Program-made: the position numbers and the translations under genes
IMG/VR virus record: IMGVR_UViG_3300030329_003305
Location: 1-37,990 of that record
Direction: 5' to 3' (one strand)
Origin: a virus
Length of the DNA stretch: 37,990 bases
Notes under the pieces: model-generated
Database searches by the model: none
What the model saw: only the letters and a program-made list of their open reading frames with translations
Told to the model about the DNA's origin: nothing
Part shown: positions 7,409 to 15,569 of the stretch, one piece after another
Position numbering within the stretch: the first letter of the stretch is position 1
Layout: each line of letters starts with the position of its first letter

Positions 7409-9383
7409 TCAGCATGCGGAGCGAGAAACGTCTCGTCTTTCGTATAGGCGGACAATGTGGCTCCTGGCTTGGTATTACCTGAATGGCGCTAGACGTTTTG
7501 ATATTTTTGATCCTGTCCAAGGAACAATCCATCCTCATTATCTAGATGAGGAAGGAAATATGGAGTACCAGTCTCAGGAGCTTTTGTCTGCGATTGACAA
7601 AGTTTCTGCCCGAATGGCCTCTATGGATTTGATGCCTAGGGTTTTCCGCAAAGGCAATAGCTTGACTGCTATTCGAGACCGCTCAGTTGCCCAGCTAATT
7701 CTGAACTCGGTGGTATCAGAAGACCAGCTTGACAAAGTAAAGACCCAGTTCTCACACATATTCACAACCCTCGGTTCTTGTGGTATTAGCGGTCATATTG
7801 TCGATCATGCGACAATAGGTCTGACTTCTGATCTTGAAGTCATTCACCCTAGAGAACTGTTCCCGTTCCCCACAATCGGCAGTGATTACACCAAACAAAG
7901 AGGATTGATGAGGCAGAGGTCCGTACCTATCTCTTTCCTGAAGGAAGTCTTCGGTAAGAAGGTTTCTTCCAACCTCGAAAAGATGGAGTACTGGGAACGT
8001 AGTTACGGGGAAGACATTGACGAACACCATGATATGTGGGGAGGAGGGGGATCCGGGATCAACTACAACGACGAATCAAATGCAATCCGAGGGCACGAAT
8101 CCTCCGAGAATACCGCGATGGGTATCGCAAGGATCCGGGAGCTTTGGCTCTTCGGTTCCGCCAACACGGTCAGCAGATACGTCGTAACAAGCGGGGACTA
8201 CGTCCTGCATGATGAGGATTACGAGGGCCTGGAAGTCTTCTGCCCTATCGGATTCGCTAGGTTCATGGAAACAGGCTCGTTCCACGGAAGCGGTCTCTTC
8301 GATGTTCTCTTCTCAGTATCAAGAGAACTCGAAAGGATGATGAAACAGGTATTCAATAATGTTCGTGATCAGGATCGCTATGGTGTTTTGGTTATGCCTC
8401 AAGGGCAGATGAACGAAAGAACCATGCTTCGAGATGTAGGCAAAGGTCTTCGTGTCATGCCTTGGGAACCGGATCCAGTTTCGGAAGGATTCCGTCCCTT
8501 TGCAATCCAACCTTTCAACACGGGAGATGTTCCCGGTAAGACTGCAATGCTTGCAAAGCAAGCCATGGACGGCTTGAATCCGATTCGGGATCTTATCCGT
8601 GAGAAGGGACGTGTTGACTCAGCTGCTGGTCTTTCGTTCCTGGATGAGCAAGTCAACAAGGCTATGACCAATCCTACACGGGGCATAGAAGCTGCCTTCA
8701 GTGCTTGTTATCAGTCCCTGTTATCGGGGGCTAACCGTGTGATCATGAGTTCAAATAGGGCAATCCCTATCAATGATTTGAATCTTGATATGGCAGGTGC
8801 AGTATTTGATAAGAAGAACGGCACAGTTAGTTTCCAGGGTGCAAACCCAATTCCTTCTGCTAGTAGGTTGAAGTTTGGGATCAAGGAGAGAAGTCCTCGT
8901 TCTCAGGTCGCACGCAAGCAAGAAGCTATGGAACTACTCAAGGCAGGAGTAACAGACCCTGATGCCTTAAAGTTGTTTGCATTACAAGAGGGCCTTGATT
9001 TTGCGATGTATATCGAAGAAGAGAAATCGGCCTATCAAGCGGTAGTTGAAAACTGCTTGAGCTTGTACTCAGACGGCGATTCTCCGGGAGAGGTTGTTGT
9101 TACACCACACACCGCTAGTCCTAAGATTCAGTTGCGGGTAGTAACCGCGTTTATGACTAGCCCTGTGATGATGGCTGCTTCCCCTGAAGTACAAGATGAG
9201 TTTATGAAATACCGTCAATTCCTGATGGATTCAATGGGAATGACTCTGCCTGAGGCAGTACCAAACCCAGATGATATGGCTATCCTGATGCAAGCAGAAC
9301 AGGCTGTTCAGGAACAGATGATGCAAATGCAGGGTCAGGGAGGACTTCCCGGCCCCCAACCCCCTAGTCAAGGAGCCGCGTAA
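7350..9383 (+). CDS. Portal protein
   Basis: Forms the ring at the capsid vertex through which DNA enters and leaves and to which the tail attaches. At 677 residues it is in the large, podovirus-like portal range. Features consistent with the family are the N-terminal helical region with WLLAWYYLNGARRFDIFDP, the beta-rich clip/wing centre, the helical stem-like segment FSVSRELERMMKQVFNNVRDQDRYG with a following VMP, and a Gln/Met/Pro-rich C-terminus as in barrel-type tails. There is no single invariant motif, so the call leans on length, composition and its place directly after the terminase and before the scaffold and capsid genes. Start: AAGAGG six bases before the ATG. Its stop overlaps the next start (TAATG). 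Confidence 0.85.
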   Translation: MPIDTIQLPKDKTALARIIDQHAERETSRLSYRRTMWLLAWYYLNGARRFDIFDPVQGTIHPHYLDEEGNMEYQSQELLSAIDKVSARMASMDLMPRVFRKGNSLTAIRDRSVAQLILNSVVSEDQLDKVKTQFSHIFTTLGSCGISGHIVDHATIGLTSDLEVIHPRELFPFPTIGSDYTKQRGLMRQRSVPISFLKEVFGKKVSSNLEKMEYWERSYGEDIDEHHDMWGGGGSGINYNDESNAIRGHESSENTAMGIARIRELWLFGSANTVSRYVVTSGDYVLHDEDYEGLEVFCPIGFARFMETGSFHGSGLFDVLFSVSRELERMMKQVFNNVRDQDRYGVLVMPQGQMNERTMLRDVGKGLRVMPWEPDPVSEGFRPFAIQPFNTGDVPGKTAMLAKQAMDGLNPIRDLIREKGRVDSAAGLSFLDEQVNKAMTNPTRGIEAAFSACYQSLLSGANRVIMSSNRAIPINDLNLDMAGAVFDKKNGTVSFQGANPIPSASRLKFGIKERSPRSQVARKQEAMELLKAGVTDPDALKLFALQEGLDFAMYIEEEKSAYQAVVENCLSLYSDGDSPGEVVVTPHTASPKIQLRVVTAFMTSPVMMAASPEVQDEFMKYRQFLMDSMGMTLPEAVPNPDDMAILMQAEQAVQEQMMQMQGQGGLPGPQPPSQGAA

Positions 9384-10315
9384 TGTCGGAGGAAACCCAA
9401 GTCCCTACCCCTGAAACCAATACTCAAGAGACACCTAATGCAGAAACTCCTGCTTTGGATGTCAATACAACAGTAAAGGTAGGAGACCAGGAAGTCCCTG
9501 TATCGGAATTGGTATCTGGATATCAGAAACTCGGAGACCTTGAAGAGTACAGGAAAAACGCTTCAATGCTTGTCAAGAATACTCCTATGTCCCCCGAGGA
9601 TAGGAACAAAGCAATGAGGTATATTTTGGAGAAGGAAGGATACGCCCCCTCCCAGATTGATGAACAACTGAGGGCAACACAAGCAATGTACGACACAGAC
9701 GAACGAAACGAACCAAACGAGCAATACGAAGAACCTCAATATGCCCCGGAACCCCAAGCTACCCCTGAACCCCCACCGGGAGTAGACGAAGAAGCGAGAG
9801 ATGAAATCGCTCGCATGAAGCAGCAGAACAACAAACTGCAAGTTGATATGCTGAAAAGAGACCTTGGGGAATCAATGCAACGGGTTATGGGTTCCAATGA
9901 TTCGGTACGAAAGCTCTTCGACAAAAGCAAAGAGCTTGCGGGTGAAGAAGGATTTGCTGAAAGAGCCGCTGGCATTCGATCCGAAATTCAAAGAATTGCA
10001 TTAGAAAATATGCGATCTCGAAGAAATAGCGGAGAGAGGTTTGACAAGTCATGGTTCGACCAGGAAACTAATAAAGCTGCTGATACCGTTTATCAGCGAA
10101 TTCGGTCGGTAATCGGTGACCCGGACAAAATCCAAAGGGCACCGGAAACAGCATCGGATGTTGAATCGTTTATCTCAAAGCCACCTGTTGCTGCTCCAAC
10201 GTATGAACGAGGGGACAACATGGGATCTGCTACTGACAAGTCTCACGACTTCACAGTAGATGCCCTCTCTCGTCTTGCTGCGGATCTAGGAATGGGCGGC
10301 GAATCTCGTATTTAA
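9383..10315 (+). CDS. Scaffolding protein candidate
   Basis: An acidic 310-residue protein between portal and capsid genes, the standard position for the scaffold that guides procapsid assembly and is then removed. The first 75 residues are Thr/Pro/Glu-rich with a short strand pair (TVKVGDQEVPVSELVSGYQKLGDLEEY). A Pro/Glu-rich stretch (110-135) follows, then a helical, coiled-coil-like section (DEIARMKQQNNKLQVDMLKRDLGESMQRV). The C-terminus carries a short mixed-charge/aromatic tail of the type that contacts the capsid protein. It begins in a TAATG overlap with the portal stop and has AAGGAG seven bases upstream. The function is inferred from context and composition. Confidence 0.75.
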   Translation: MSEETQVPTPETNTQETPNAETPALDVNTTVKVGDQEVPVSELVSGYQKLGDLEEYRKNASMLVKNTPMSPEDRNKAMRYILEKEGYAPSQIDEQLRATQAMYDTDERNEPNEQYEEPQYAPEPQATPEPPPGVDEEARDEIARMKQQNNKLQVDMLKRDLGESMQRVMGSNDSVRKLFDKSKELAGEEGFAERAAGIRSEIQRIALENMRSRRNSGERFDKSWFDQETNKAADTVYQRIRSVIGDPDKIQRAPETASDVESFISKPPVAAPTYERGDNMGSATDKSHDFTVDALSRLAADLGMGGESRI

Positions 10316-10330
10316 TGAGGAGAAGCCAAA

Positions 10331-11905
10331 ATGGCCGCTACTTCTGGTTCACTCTTCGATAAACATTCTGACCGGATTGAAGAAGTCATCAATAAGAATA
10401 TTGAGGTCTTCCTTCCTTCTCTTGACCCTGTATGGCGTGACACTGTTGTCACTTCTCAAGGTGTAGGTCCCGCCGATGCAATCGGTCGTGACATGAAGAT
10501 CCTTAAGACATACATGGGTTCAATGGCAGGTGTTCTCGAACAGGGTGCCCCACGCGGAGACGTGGGTCTTTATGGTGATACAACTTCAGCCGCTGCGCTT
10601 GGTAGTCGTATCTATGATCAAAACTTGACTCAAACGTGGCCTTCGCCACTGGTGGGTCCAAACGCTTCGCCGTATCGTCTTGGTATCGGAATGCGTTCCA
10701 TGATGTCCAACATCATGTTTACGCTTGGCGAACTCCAGGCCGAAGCGGTTCCTGCGTTCATTGGTGAGGTTATTGCTCCAAAGCTCGAAGGCTTTGCGAA
10801 AAATGTCTCACATACTCTTTGTAACTACTGGTACTTGAATCAGAACGATTCTTATGCCATTTGTCAGATTAGTAACTTGACCCTTTCTGGTTCAGGTCCT
10901 TACTACGCTACCTTCTCTCCGTCCAACAACGCTGTTGATCGGTTCTACGTTGGTATGCGTGTTGACATCTGGGACGATGACAGTGGTGCTCCCGACCTCG
11001 ATGACAGCGTACATGGTGTTAAGAACTCTACGGATGGTGCACTTGCCAACCGCAAGGAAGTCTACGTCGATTACGTTGATGAGCTTAAGAACGAAGTCCG
11101 ACTCGTTTGCGAAACGGACCATTTGGATGCCACTACCCACCAGACGGTTGCTAATGATGACTGGGTCCTGTACGCAGGCTCTGTCGGATCAGCTGCTGCT
11201 ACTGGTTTTGCTGGTATCAATAGTTGGCTCAAGTCGGGTGCAGCAGGTAACAATAACCTGTACCTCTTGGGTGATGATCGGGACACAAGTAATCAGATTG
11301 ATGTCTCAGCGCATCCTGAGTTCAAGTCCTTCACCAAGAGCAGCGTTGGTACATTGACTGAGCACAAGCTCCGTCAGTACCTCCGTCGCTACCACGCAGC
11401 TAAGAACAAGTATGGTCAGTACATTGACTGCCTGATTGCTTCTGACGGTGTGTGGCTGGCTTACGAGGCAACCAAGATCGGTCGCGAGATTCTCGACCGT
11501 ACTGGCCGTCTCAGTAGCATTAGCACTGAAGGTTCCCAGGAAGGTTTCCAGTTCGCCTTTGATGGCCGTTCGTACACCGGCTACACCTCGACTTACGTTG
11601 AGGATGGTTCGGTCTACGGCATCCGTAAGGGTGGCTCCAACTGGAAGCGTTACGTACCGCCTACACCTTCAGGCTACAGCACGTTTGACCGGGCTGACTC
11701 ATTCATTCCGTTCAACTTTGTTGCCGGTGCTCTTACGGGAACAGGTACGAATAAGCTCCCCATCTACGACAGTTCTGGTTCTAATACTCTCGTTACTGAG
11801 GGTGTTCAGATGCCCGGTCTGATGAGGATGCAGCTTGTTCCAGATCAACCTTCTGGCATGAAACTGACCGGTGTTACTACCGACCAGCAATTCAGCGATA
11901 ACTGA
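10331..11905 (+). CDS. Major capsid protein
   Basis: The main head shell protein, 524 residues. The call rests on several independent cues: position after portal and scaffold, length, a balanced alpha/beta composition with few charged tracts, a strong GAGGAG ribosome site, and a perfect ten-pair terminator straight after it, as expected for a very highly expressed gene. The central region (residues 180-330) is beta-rich with Asp/Gly/Ser turns and may be an inserted surface domain. The helical segment SVGTLTEHKLRQYLRRYHAAKNKYGQYIDCLIASDGVWLAYEATKIGREILDR resembles the spine helix and following strand of HK97-fold proteins, by eye only. No protease or signal sequence is seen. Confidence 0.85.
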   Translation: MAATSGSLFDKHSDRIEEVINKNIEVFLPSLDPVWRDTVVTSQGVGPADAIGRDMKILKTYMGSMAGVLEQGAPRGDVGLYGDTTSAAALGSRIYDQNLTQTWPSPLVGPNASPYRLGIGMRSMMSNIMFTLGELQAEAVPAFIGEVIAPKLEGFAKNVSHTLCNYWYLNQNDSYAICQISNLTLSGSGPYYATFSPSNNAVDRFYVGMRVDIWDDDSGAPDLDDSVHGVKNSTDGALANRKEVYVDYVDELKNEVRLVCETDHLDATTHQTVANDDWVLYAGSVGSAAATGFAGINSWLKSGAAGNNNLYLLGDDRDTSNQIDVSAHPEFKSFTKSSVGTLTEHKLRQYLRRYHAAKNKYGQYIDCLIASDGVWLAYEATKIGREILDRTGRLSSISTEGSQEGFQFAFDGRSYTGYTSTYVEDGSVYGIRKGGSNWKRYVPPTPSGYSTFDRADSFIPFNFVAGALTGTGTNKLPIYDSSGSNTLVTEGVQMPGLMRMQLVPDQPSGMKLTGVTTDQQFSDN

Positions 11906-11937
11906 TCTGACTGAAGGAAGTCCTCCTTCCCCTGATC

Positions 11938-11973
11938 GGGACCCCCCAGCCTCCGGGGGGTCCCTTTCTTTTA
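11938..11973 (+). terminator. Strong intrinsic terminator after the capsid gene
   Basis: A perfect ten-base-pair GC-rich stem, GGGACCCCCC pairing with GGGGGGTCCC, with a seven-base loop, followed by TTTCTTTTA. It starts 33 bases after the capsid stop and precedes the gene at 12027. It should release most transcripts and separate capsid expression from later tail genes. Confidence 0.95.
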
Positions 11974-12026
11974 TTTCCCCGCTAAGTGGTTACAATTAGA
12001 CTACCCCAAGAATAAGGAAGACAAAA

Positions 12027-12569
12027 ATGTCAGTGGTAGATATCGAGATGGTTTTTGATCCTATTGAAATGGCGACGATGGACGGCCTTAAACTGGATGA
12101 GAGGCATCACATCTGTCCCGAGAGTCAATGGCTCAGGGCAGTAAAGAGAACTACCGGAAGGGATGACCTATTCGTTTATTACCACAAAGAAACGGAGAAG
12201 TTCGTCTTAGCCCAATGGATCTTTACCCCGGAAAAGGATGGGGCAGCGATCTGTACCGAACTTGAGGTAATGGATAAAGCCCCTGACCGTGGAGGTTGGA
12301 TCTCTCTTGAGTACATCAAGAGACGTTGTGCTAAAGGAGACGAAATGATGAAGTCTCTAAGGCGTAAGGTTAAGGAAGCCAGTTATCGAAAGAAGGCAGA
12401 AAAAGAAGAGTTGCTTCAGCAGAGAACCGAAACTGCTAACCATTATAGGAGGAAGGGCATGGAAGACGTAGCAGCTAGTGTGGAGAGTAGTAATTACCAG
12501 AAACCTAGTGAAGAACTACTCGATAAGTTGAATACTTCTGCCAGTGGAAAAATCATTACTTCGGGATAA
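12027..12569 (+). CDS. Hypothetical protein after the capsid gene (180 aa)
   Basis: Not recognised. The N-terminal 110 residues are a mixed alpha/beta domain (residues 40-80 read DDLFVYYHKETEKFVLAQWIFTPE, which looks like adjacent strands). The C-terminal 70 residues form a charged coiled-coil-like helix (SLRRKVKEASYRKKAEKEELLQQRTETANHYRRKG). It starts at an ATG with an AAGGAAG site six bases upstream. It is the first gene after the capsid terminator, so it needs read-through or its own promoter; I see no convincing promoter in the 50-base gap. The next gene follows after three bases. A head-completion role is possible from position. Confidence 0.7.
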   Translation: MSVVDIEMVFDPIEMATMDGLKLDERHHICPESQWLRAVKRTTGRDDLFVYYHKETEKFVLAQWIFTPEKDGAAICTELEVMDKAPDRGGWISLEYIKRRCAKGDEMMKSLRRKVKEASYRKKAEKEELLQQRTETANHYRRKGMEDVAASVESSNYQKPSEELLDKLNTSASGKIITSG

Positions 12570-12572
12570 ACC

Positions 12573-13484
12573 ATGCATAGCACCGGATCATTTTTGCTAA
12601 CAGTCATCGAAAGAGTGAGGGCCTATCTAGACGAGGCTTCACTCGATGCTAAATACACAAACGATTATTTAGTAAGACATGTAATTACGCCAGAAATGGT
12701 TAATGTGATGTCCAGGCTCTCGATGAACTTTTCCAATCCCGTTAGGATTAGGCACTCCATTACTCTGTCCAAAACCCAAGAGCACTACGTACTCCCTCCT
12801 AACATCGGGGAGATATACCGGGTAGCTATCTTGGACACAGACAACCGGGTTACAGAAGAGTGGATGCCTAGAAACGAGTTTCACCCTCGCGGTCCTAGCT
12901 GGCAAATCCAAGGCAACATGCTTTCCTTCCGCCCCCTACCTACAAAAGATTCGACGGTAGATATCCATTACATCCCTAACGGAGATTTCCAGCCTCACTA
13001 CGATTCAGATGGCGGTGAGTTTACTAGCCAAACCACATTCATATTTGACGCTGCTCCTACTCTTGGTTCGATTGATAACCGAGAGAATGCTTATGCAGGG
13101 GCTATCTTGAGGGTATGGACTTACAGCACCCATGCAACTCTTGAGGAACGGGTTATTGAGTCATACGACGCCAGCACTCGAACGGCTACTGTTAGGCGTC
13201 CATTTACTACGGATATCTCTGATGGGACTCAGACCGGGATGCGTTACGAAGTAGCTCCTGTCGGAATGAACTCCCTTTACCAAGCCATTGCTTGTGCAGC
13301 AGCGATCAATCTGGGCACCGCAAGAAATATAACCCAGAAGCAAATGCAATTCCTGATGCTTCAGTACAAGATCAACATGAAGACTATCGGAGACAACCTC
13401 TCCAACATGCAGTCAAGAATTGGAAAACACTACGACAAGAGGACGGTTGATAACCATAACTCTCTTCTTTTGGATGATGGTTGA
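12573..13484 (+). CDS. Head-tail adaptor candidate
   Basis: A likely connector protein that joins the portal ring to the short tail. The N-terminal 60 residues are helical with a pattern common in phage adaptor proteins (LLTVIERVRAYLDEASLDAKYTNDYLVRHVITPEMVNVMSRL). A beta-rich stretch (residues 60-125) with EHYVLPPNIGEIYRVAIL and FRPLPTKDSTVDIHYIP resembles the strand arrangement in gp11/gp4-type tail adaptors. The C-terminal part is again helical. Between the capsid and nozzle genes is where the adaptor is usually found. The ribosome site is weak; the start is three bases after the preceding stop, so translation is probably coupled. The family assignment is moderate and by eye. Confidence 0.6.
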   Translation: MHSTGSFLLTVIERVRAYLDEASLDAKYTNDYLVRHVITPEMVNVMSRLSMNFSNPVRIRHSITLSKTQEHYVLPPNIGEIYRVAILDTDNRVTEEWMPRNEFHPRGPSWQIQGNMLSFRPLPTKDSTVDIHYIPNGDFQPHYDSDGGEFTSQTTFIFDAAPTLGSIDNRENAYAGAILRVWTYSTHATLEERVIESYDASTRTATVRRPFTTDISDGTQTGMRYEVAPVGMNSLYQAIACAAAINLGTARNITQKQMQFLMLQYKINMKTIGDNLSNMQSRIGKHYDKRTVDNHNSLLLDDG

Positions 13485-13487
13485 TAG

Positions 13488-14621
13488 ATGTCTAGCTTTA
13501 ACTCTAAGTCATACCAAGATGCTTTTTGGTCAGAACTGACTGTTAACCCTGAGAGGTCTTCGATAAATAAACCTCAGGGTAACTTTTTAGATTCCCCTGA
13601 CCAAGCTGCTCCTGGCTCAATGCCTGAGAAGGATGGGCACTTTAGACAACCTTTTGATCTTGGTACTCCACCTAAGCACAGGGCAAGGGCCCCTTTCAGT
13701 ACTCAAGGAGGAAAAGACACAGGAGGGCGTTGGCCTTTCACTCAATTTAACGGTTGGACTGGATTCGGGAACATCCAGCTTCCTGAGGGTGAAATACCGA
13801 TTCCTCCTCCCGGTGAAACTGACTCAGTATCATTCAGTAGCGAGGATATGACTCCGTGGGCTTCGGGCTCTGCATCTTCAAACGAAATTGTTTATGGGTC
13901 AACATCAGAATCGGAAAGTGCTTCAACGGAAAGCGATAGCTCAGACGTTAGTGGCTCTAGCGACGGTTCTAGCAGCTCATCACCAATATTCGATACAGAC
14001 GACCCAAACACCGGAGGATGTACTCCTGCGGGTTGTTGTAGTGGTTTTAATGGAACTGCTCCAGCAGGAATAGGAGACACTGCATACGCCGTCACGACGT
14101 ATGGTGCCGGGCCAAATACTGAAGGTTCACACGCCTTTAAAGGGTGTGTGAAAGAAGGAATGAGAGAAGGTTGTTTTATTGTCAACGATAATCTTTCTTC
14201 AGACGAGCAGCCAGTAGTAGCTAATTACGTAGTTGACTCTATAACCGCTGACGTTGAAATGTACGGGTGTCCAAATGGGGACGCATTTTACAACGTAAAT
14301 GGTGTGGATTATAGTGCTAACGACCATCCAAACGGTATTAATGTTGGTTTTGATTGGGATAGTTCAGACACTAGCCAAATAGGCAGGCCTAAGGTATCCG
14401 GTAGTTTTAGTGATTGTTGTGGGGACAACCCAGACATTAACGACTGTGCGGTGATCAGTATAGAATGGAAAGTACGTTTCGAAGATACAAACGGAAACTG
14501 CTCCCCTTTTACTTGCTCCTACACTTCAACTTCAGTTGATTGTTGTTGCGAAGAAGCTGTCGCAGATGAAGGTACAACGTATGAAGGAGGAGAAAATCCT
14601 GTATTCCCTCCTCAACCTTGA
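13488..14621 (+). CDS. Cys-rich protein with Ser/Asp/Glu linker, probable virion surface protein
   Basis: A 377-residue protein with three visible parts. Residues 1-110 are Pro/Gly-rich with extended strand-like pieces (HRARAPFSTQGGKDTGGRWPFTQFNGWTGFGNIQLPEG). Residues 112-165 form a Ser/Glu/Asp-rich linker. The C-terminal 205 residues are beta-rich and contain 14 Cys, arranged as GGCTPAGCC, DCCGDNPDINDC, NCSPFTC and DCCCEE with single Cys between. That is unusual for a phage structural protein made in the reducing cytoplasm and suggests disulfides formed outside the cell, or metal binding. No signal peptide is seen. It sits between adaptor and nozzle genes, so a tail-surface or fibre role is likely but unproven. 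Confidence 0.65.
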   Translation: MSSFNSKSYQDAFWSELTVNPERSSINKPQGNFLDSPDQAAPGSMPEKDGHFRQPFDLGTPPKHRARAPFSTQGGKDTGGRWPFTQFNGWTGFGNIQLPEGEIPIPPPGETDSVSFSSEDMTPWASGSASSNEIVYGSTSESESASTESDSSDVSGSSDGSSSSSPIFDTDDPNTGGCTPAGCCSGFNGTAPAGIGDTAYAVTTYGAGPNTEGSHAFKGCVKEGMREGCFIVNDNLSSDEQPVVANYVVDSITADVEMYGCPNGDAFYNVNGVDYSANDHPNGINVGFDWDSSDTSQIGRPKVSGSFSDCCGDNPDINDCAVISIEWKVRFEDTNGNCSPFTCSYTSTSVDCCCEEAVADEGTTYEGGENPVFPPQP

Positions 14622-14630
14622 TTTTTAATT

Positions 14631-15569
14631 ATGAGAGATGACAGAATACAATCTCTAAGAAAAAAATTTCATTCTTCTAACCATAAATCCTTAAACCAGA
14701 CTGCATACAAAGAAGAAGGTTCAACGGAAAAGGTTAAGAAGAAGAATGGGGATTTGTTCTTTTTTTCTAAGTCTACCTTGGAAAACAAAATCGACCTTAA
14801 AGATCAATTTCTAGGTCTGCCTATATTTCTTATTCTTTCAGGTCCAAGCTTAGTCAAAAATAAAAAGGTGTCTCAATCCCTAGAGGACATAAAGTCTTTG
14901 GGTGCTTTTTCTTTGGGGGTTAATAATAGTTGGTCTATCTTCAAGCCCACATTTTGGACGTGTGCTGATGGGCCCAACAAGTTCTTGTCTTCGGGATGGC
15001 TAGATCCTCGGATAATCAAGTTTGTCCCTAAGGGCAAAGAGGACCAGAAGATAAGAAAAAAAGAGAACGGGAAGTTTATAGACACCTCCATCAGAACCAG
15101 GGACTGCCCTAACGTCTTGTTCTATCCTCGAAATACCGACTTTGATAGCGAGTTCTTTTTGACAGAAGGATCTGTGAATTGGGGTCAGACTTCAAAAAGA
15201 CCTTGTTCTGTTGGATACAGAGGATCAAGATCGGTGATGTTATCTGCCATAAGGCTTTGCTACCACCTGGGGTTCAGGTCGATATACCTCTTGGGCTGTG
15301 ACTTCCAGATGAAAAGAGGGCAGCAAAACTATGCTTTCAAGCAAGAAAGATCTAAGAGTTCTGTTAATGGAAATAACAGGACTTACGATATACTGAACGA
15401 CAGGTTTGACGCACTAAAGCCCATCTTCGAGAAGAAAGCTTTAAGTGTCTATAACTGCAATCCTGAGAGCGGATTGAAATCTTTTCCTTACGCAGATCCT
15501 CTACAGGGGATTGAACAATTTAAGAAGTTCATCCCTCCAAAAGAAGATACTTACGGGTGGTACGATTAG
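14631..15569 (+). CDS. DUF115-like enzyme, possible glycosyltransferase-type moron
   Basis: A 312-residue enzyme-like protein. The segment IFLILSGPSL (GPSL at residues 71-74) matches the nucleotide-binding start of the DUF115 / MptE-like group. Residues 201-225 (SVMLSAIRLCYHLGFRSIYLLGCDF) match the second conserved block of that group, a helix followed by a strand ending in G-C-D. Related phage and bacterial proteins are linked to glycan or sugar-nucleotide chemistry, and to sialyltransferase-like folds. It is visibly AT-richer and more Lys/Phe/Ser-rich than its neighbours, lacks a good ribosome site, and splits the tail genes, which suggests later insertion. Substrate unknown. Confidence 0.65.
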   Translation: MRDDRIQSLRKKFHSSNHKSLNQTAYKEEGSTEKVKKKNGDLFFFSKSTLENKIDLKDQFLGLPIFLILSGPSLVKNKKVSQSLEDIKSLGAFSLGVNNSWSIFKPTFWTCADGPNKFLSSGWLDPRIIKFVPKGKEDQKIRKKENGKFIDTSIRTRDCPNVLFYPRNTDFDSEFFLTEGSVNWGQTSKRPCSVGYRGSRSVMLSAIRLCYHLGFRSIYLLGCDFQMKRGQQNYAFKQERSKSSVNGNNRTYDILNDRFDALKPIFEKKALSVYNCNPESGLKSFPYADPLQGIEQFKKFIPPKEDTYGWYD

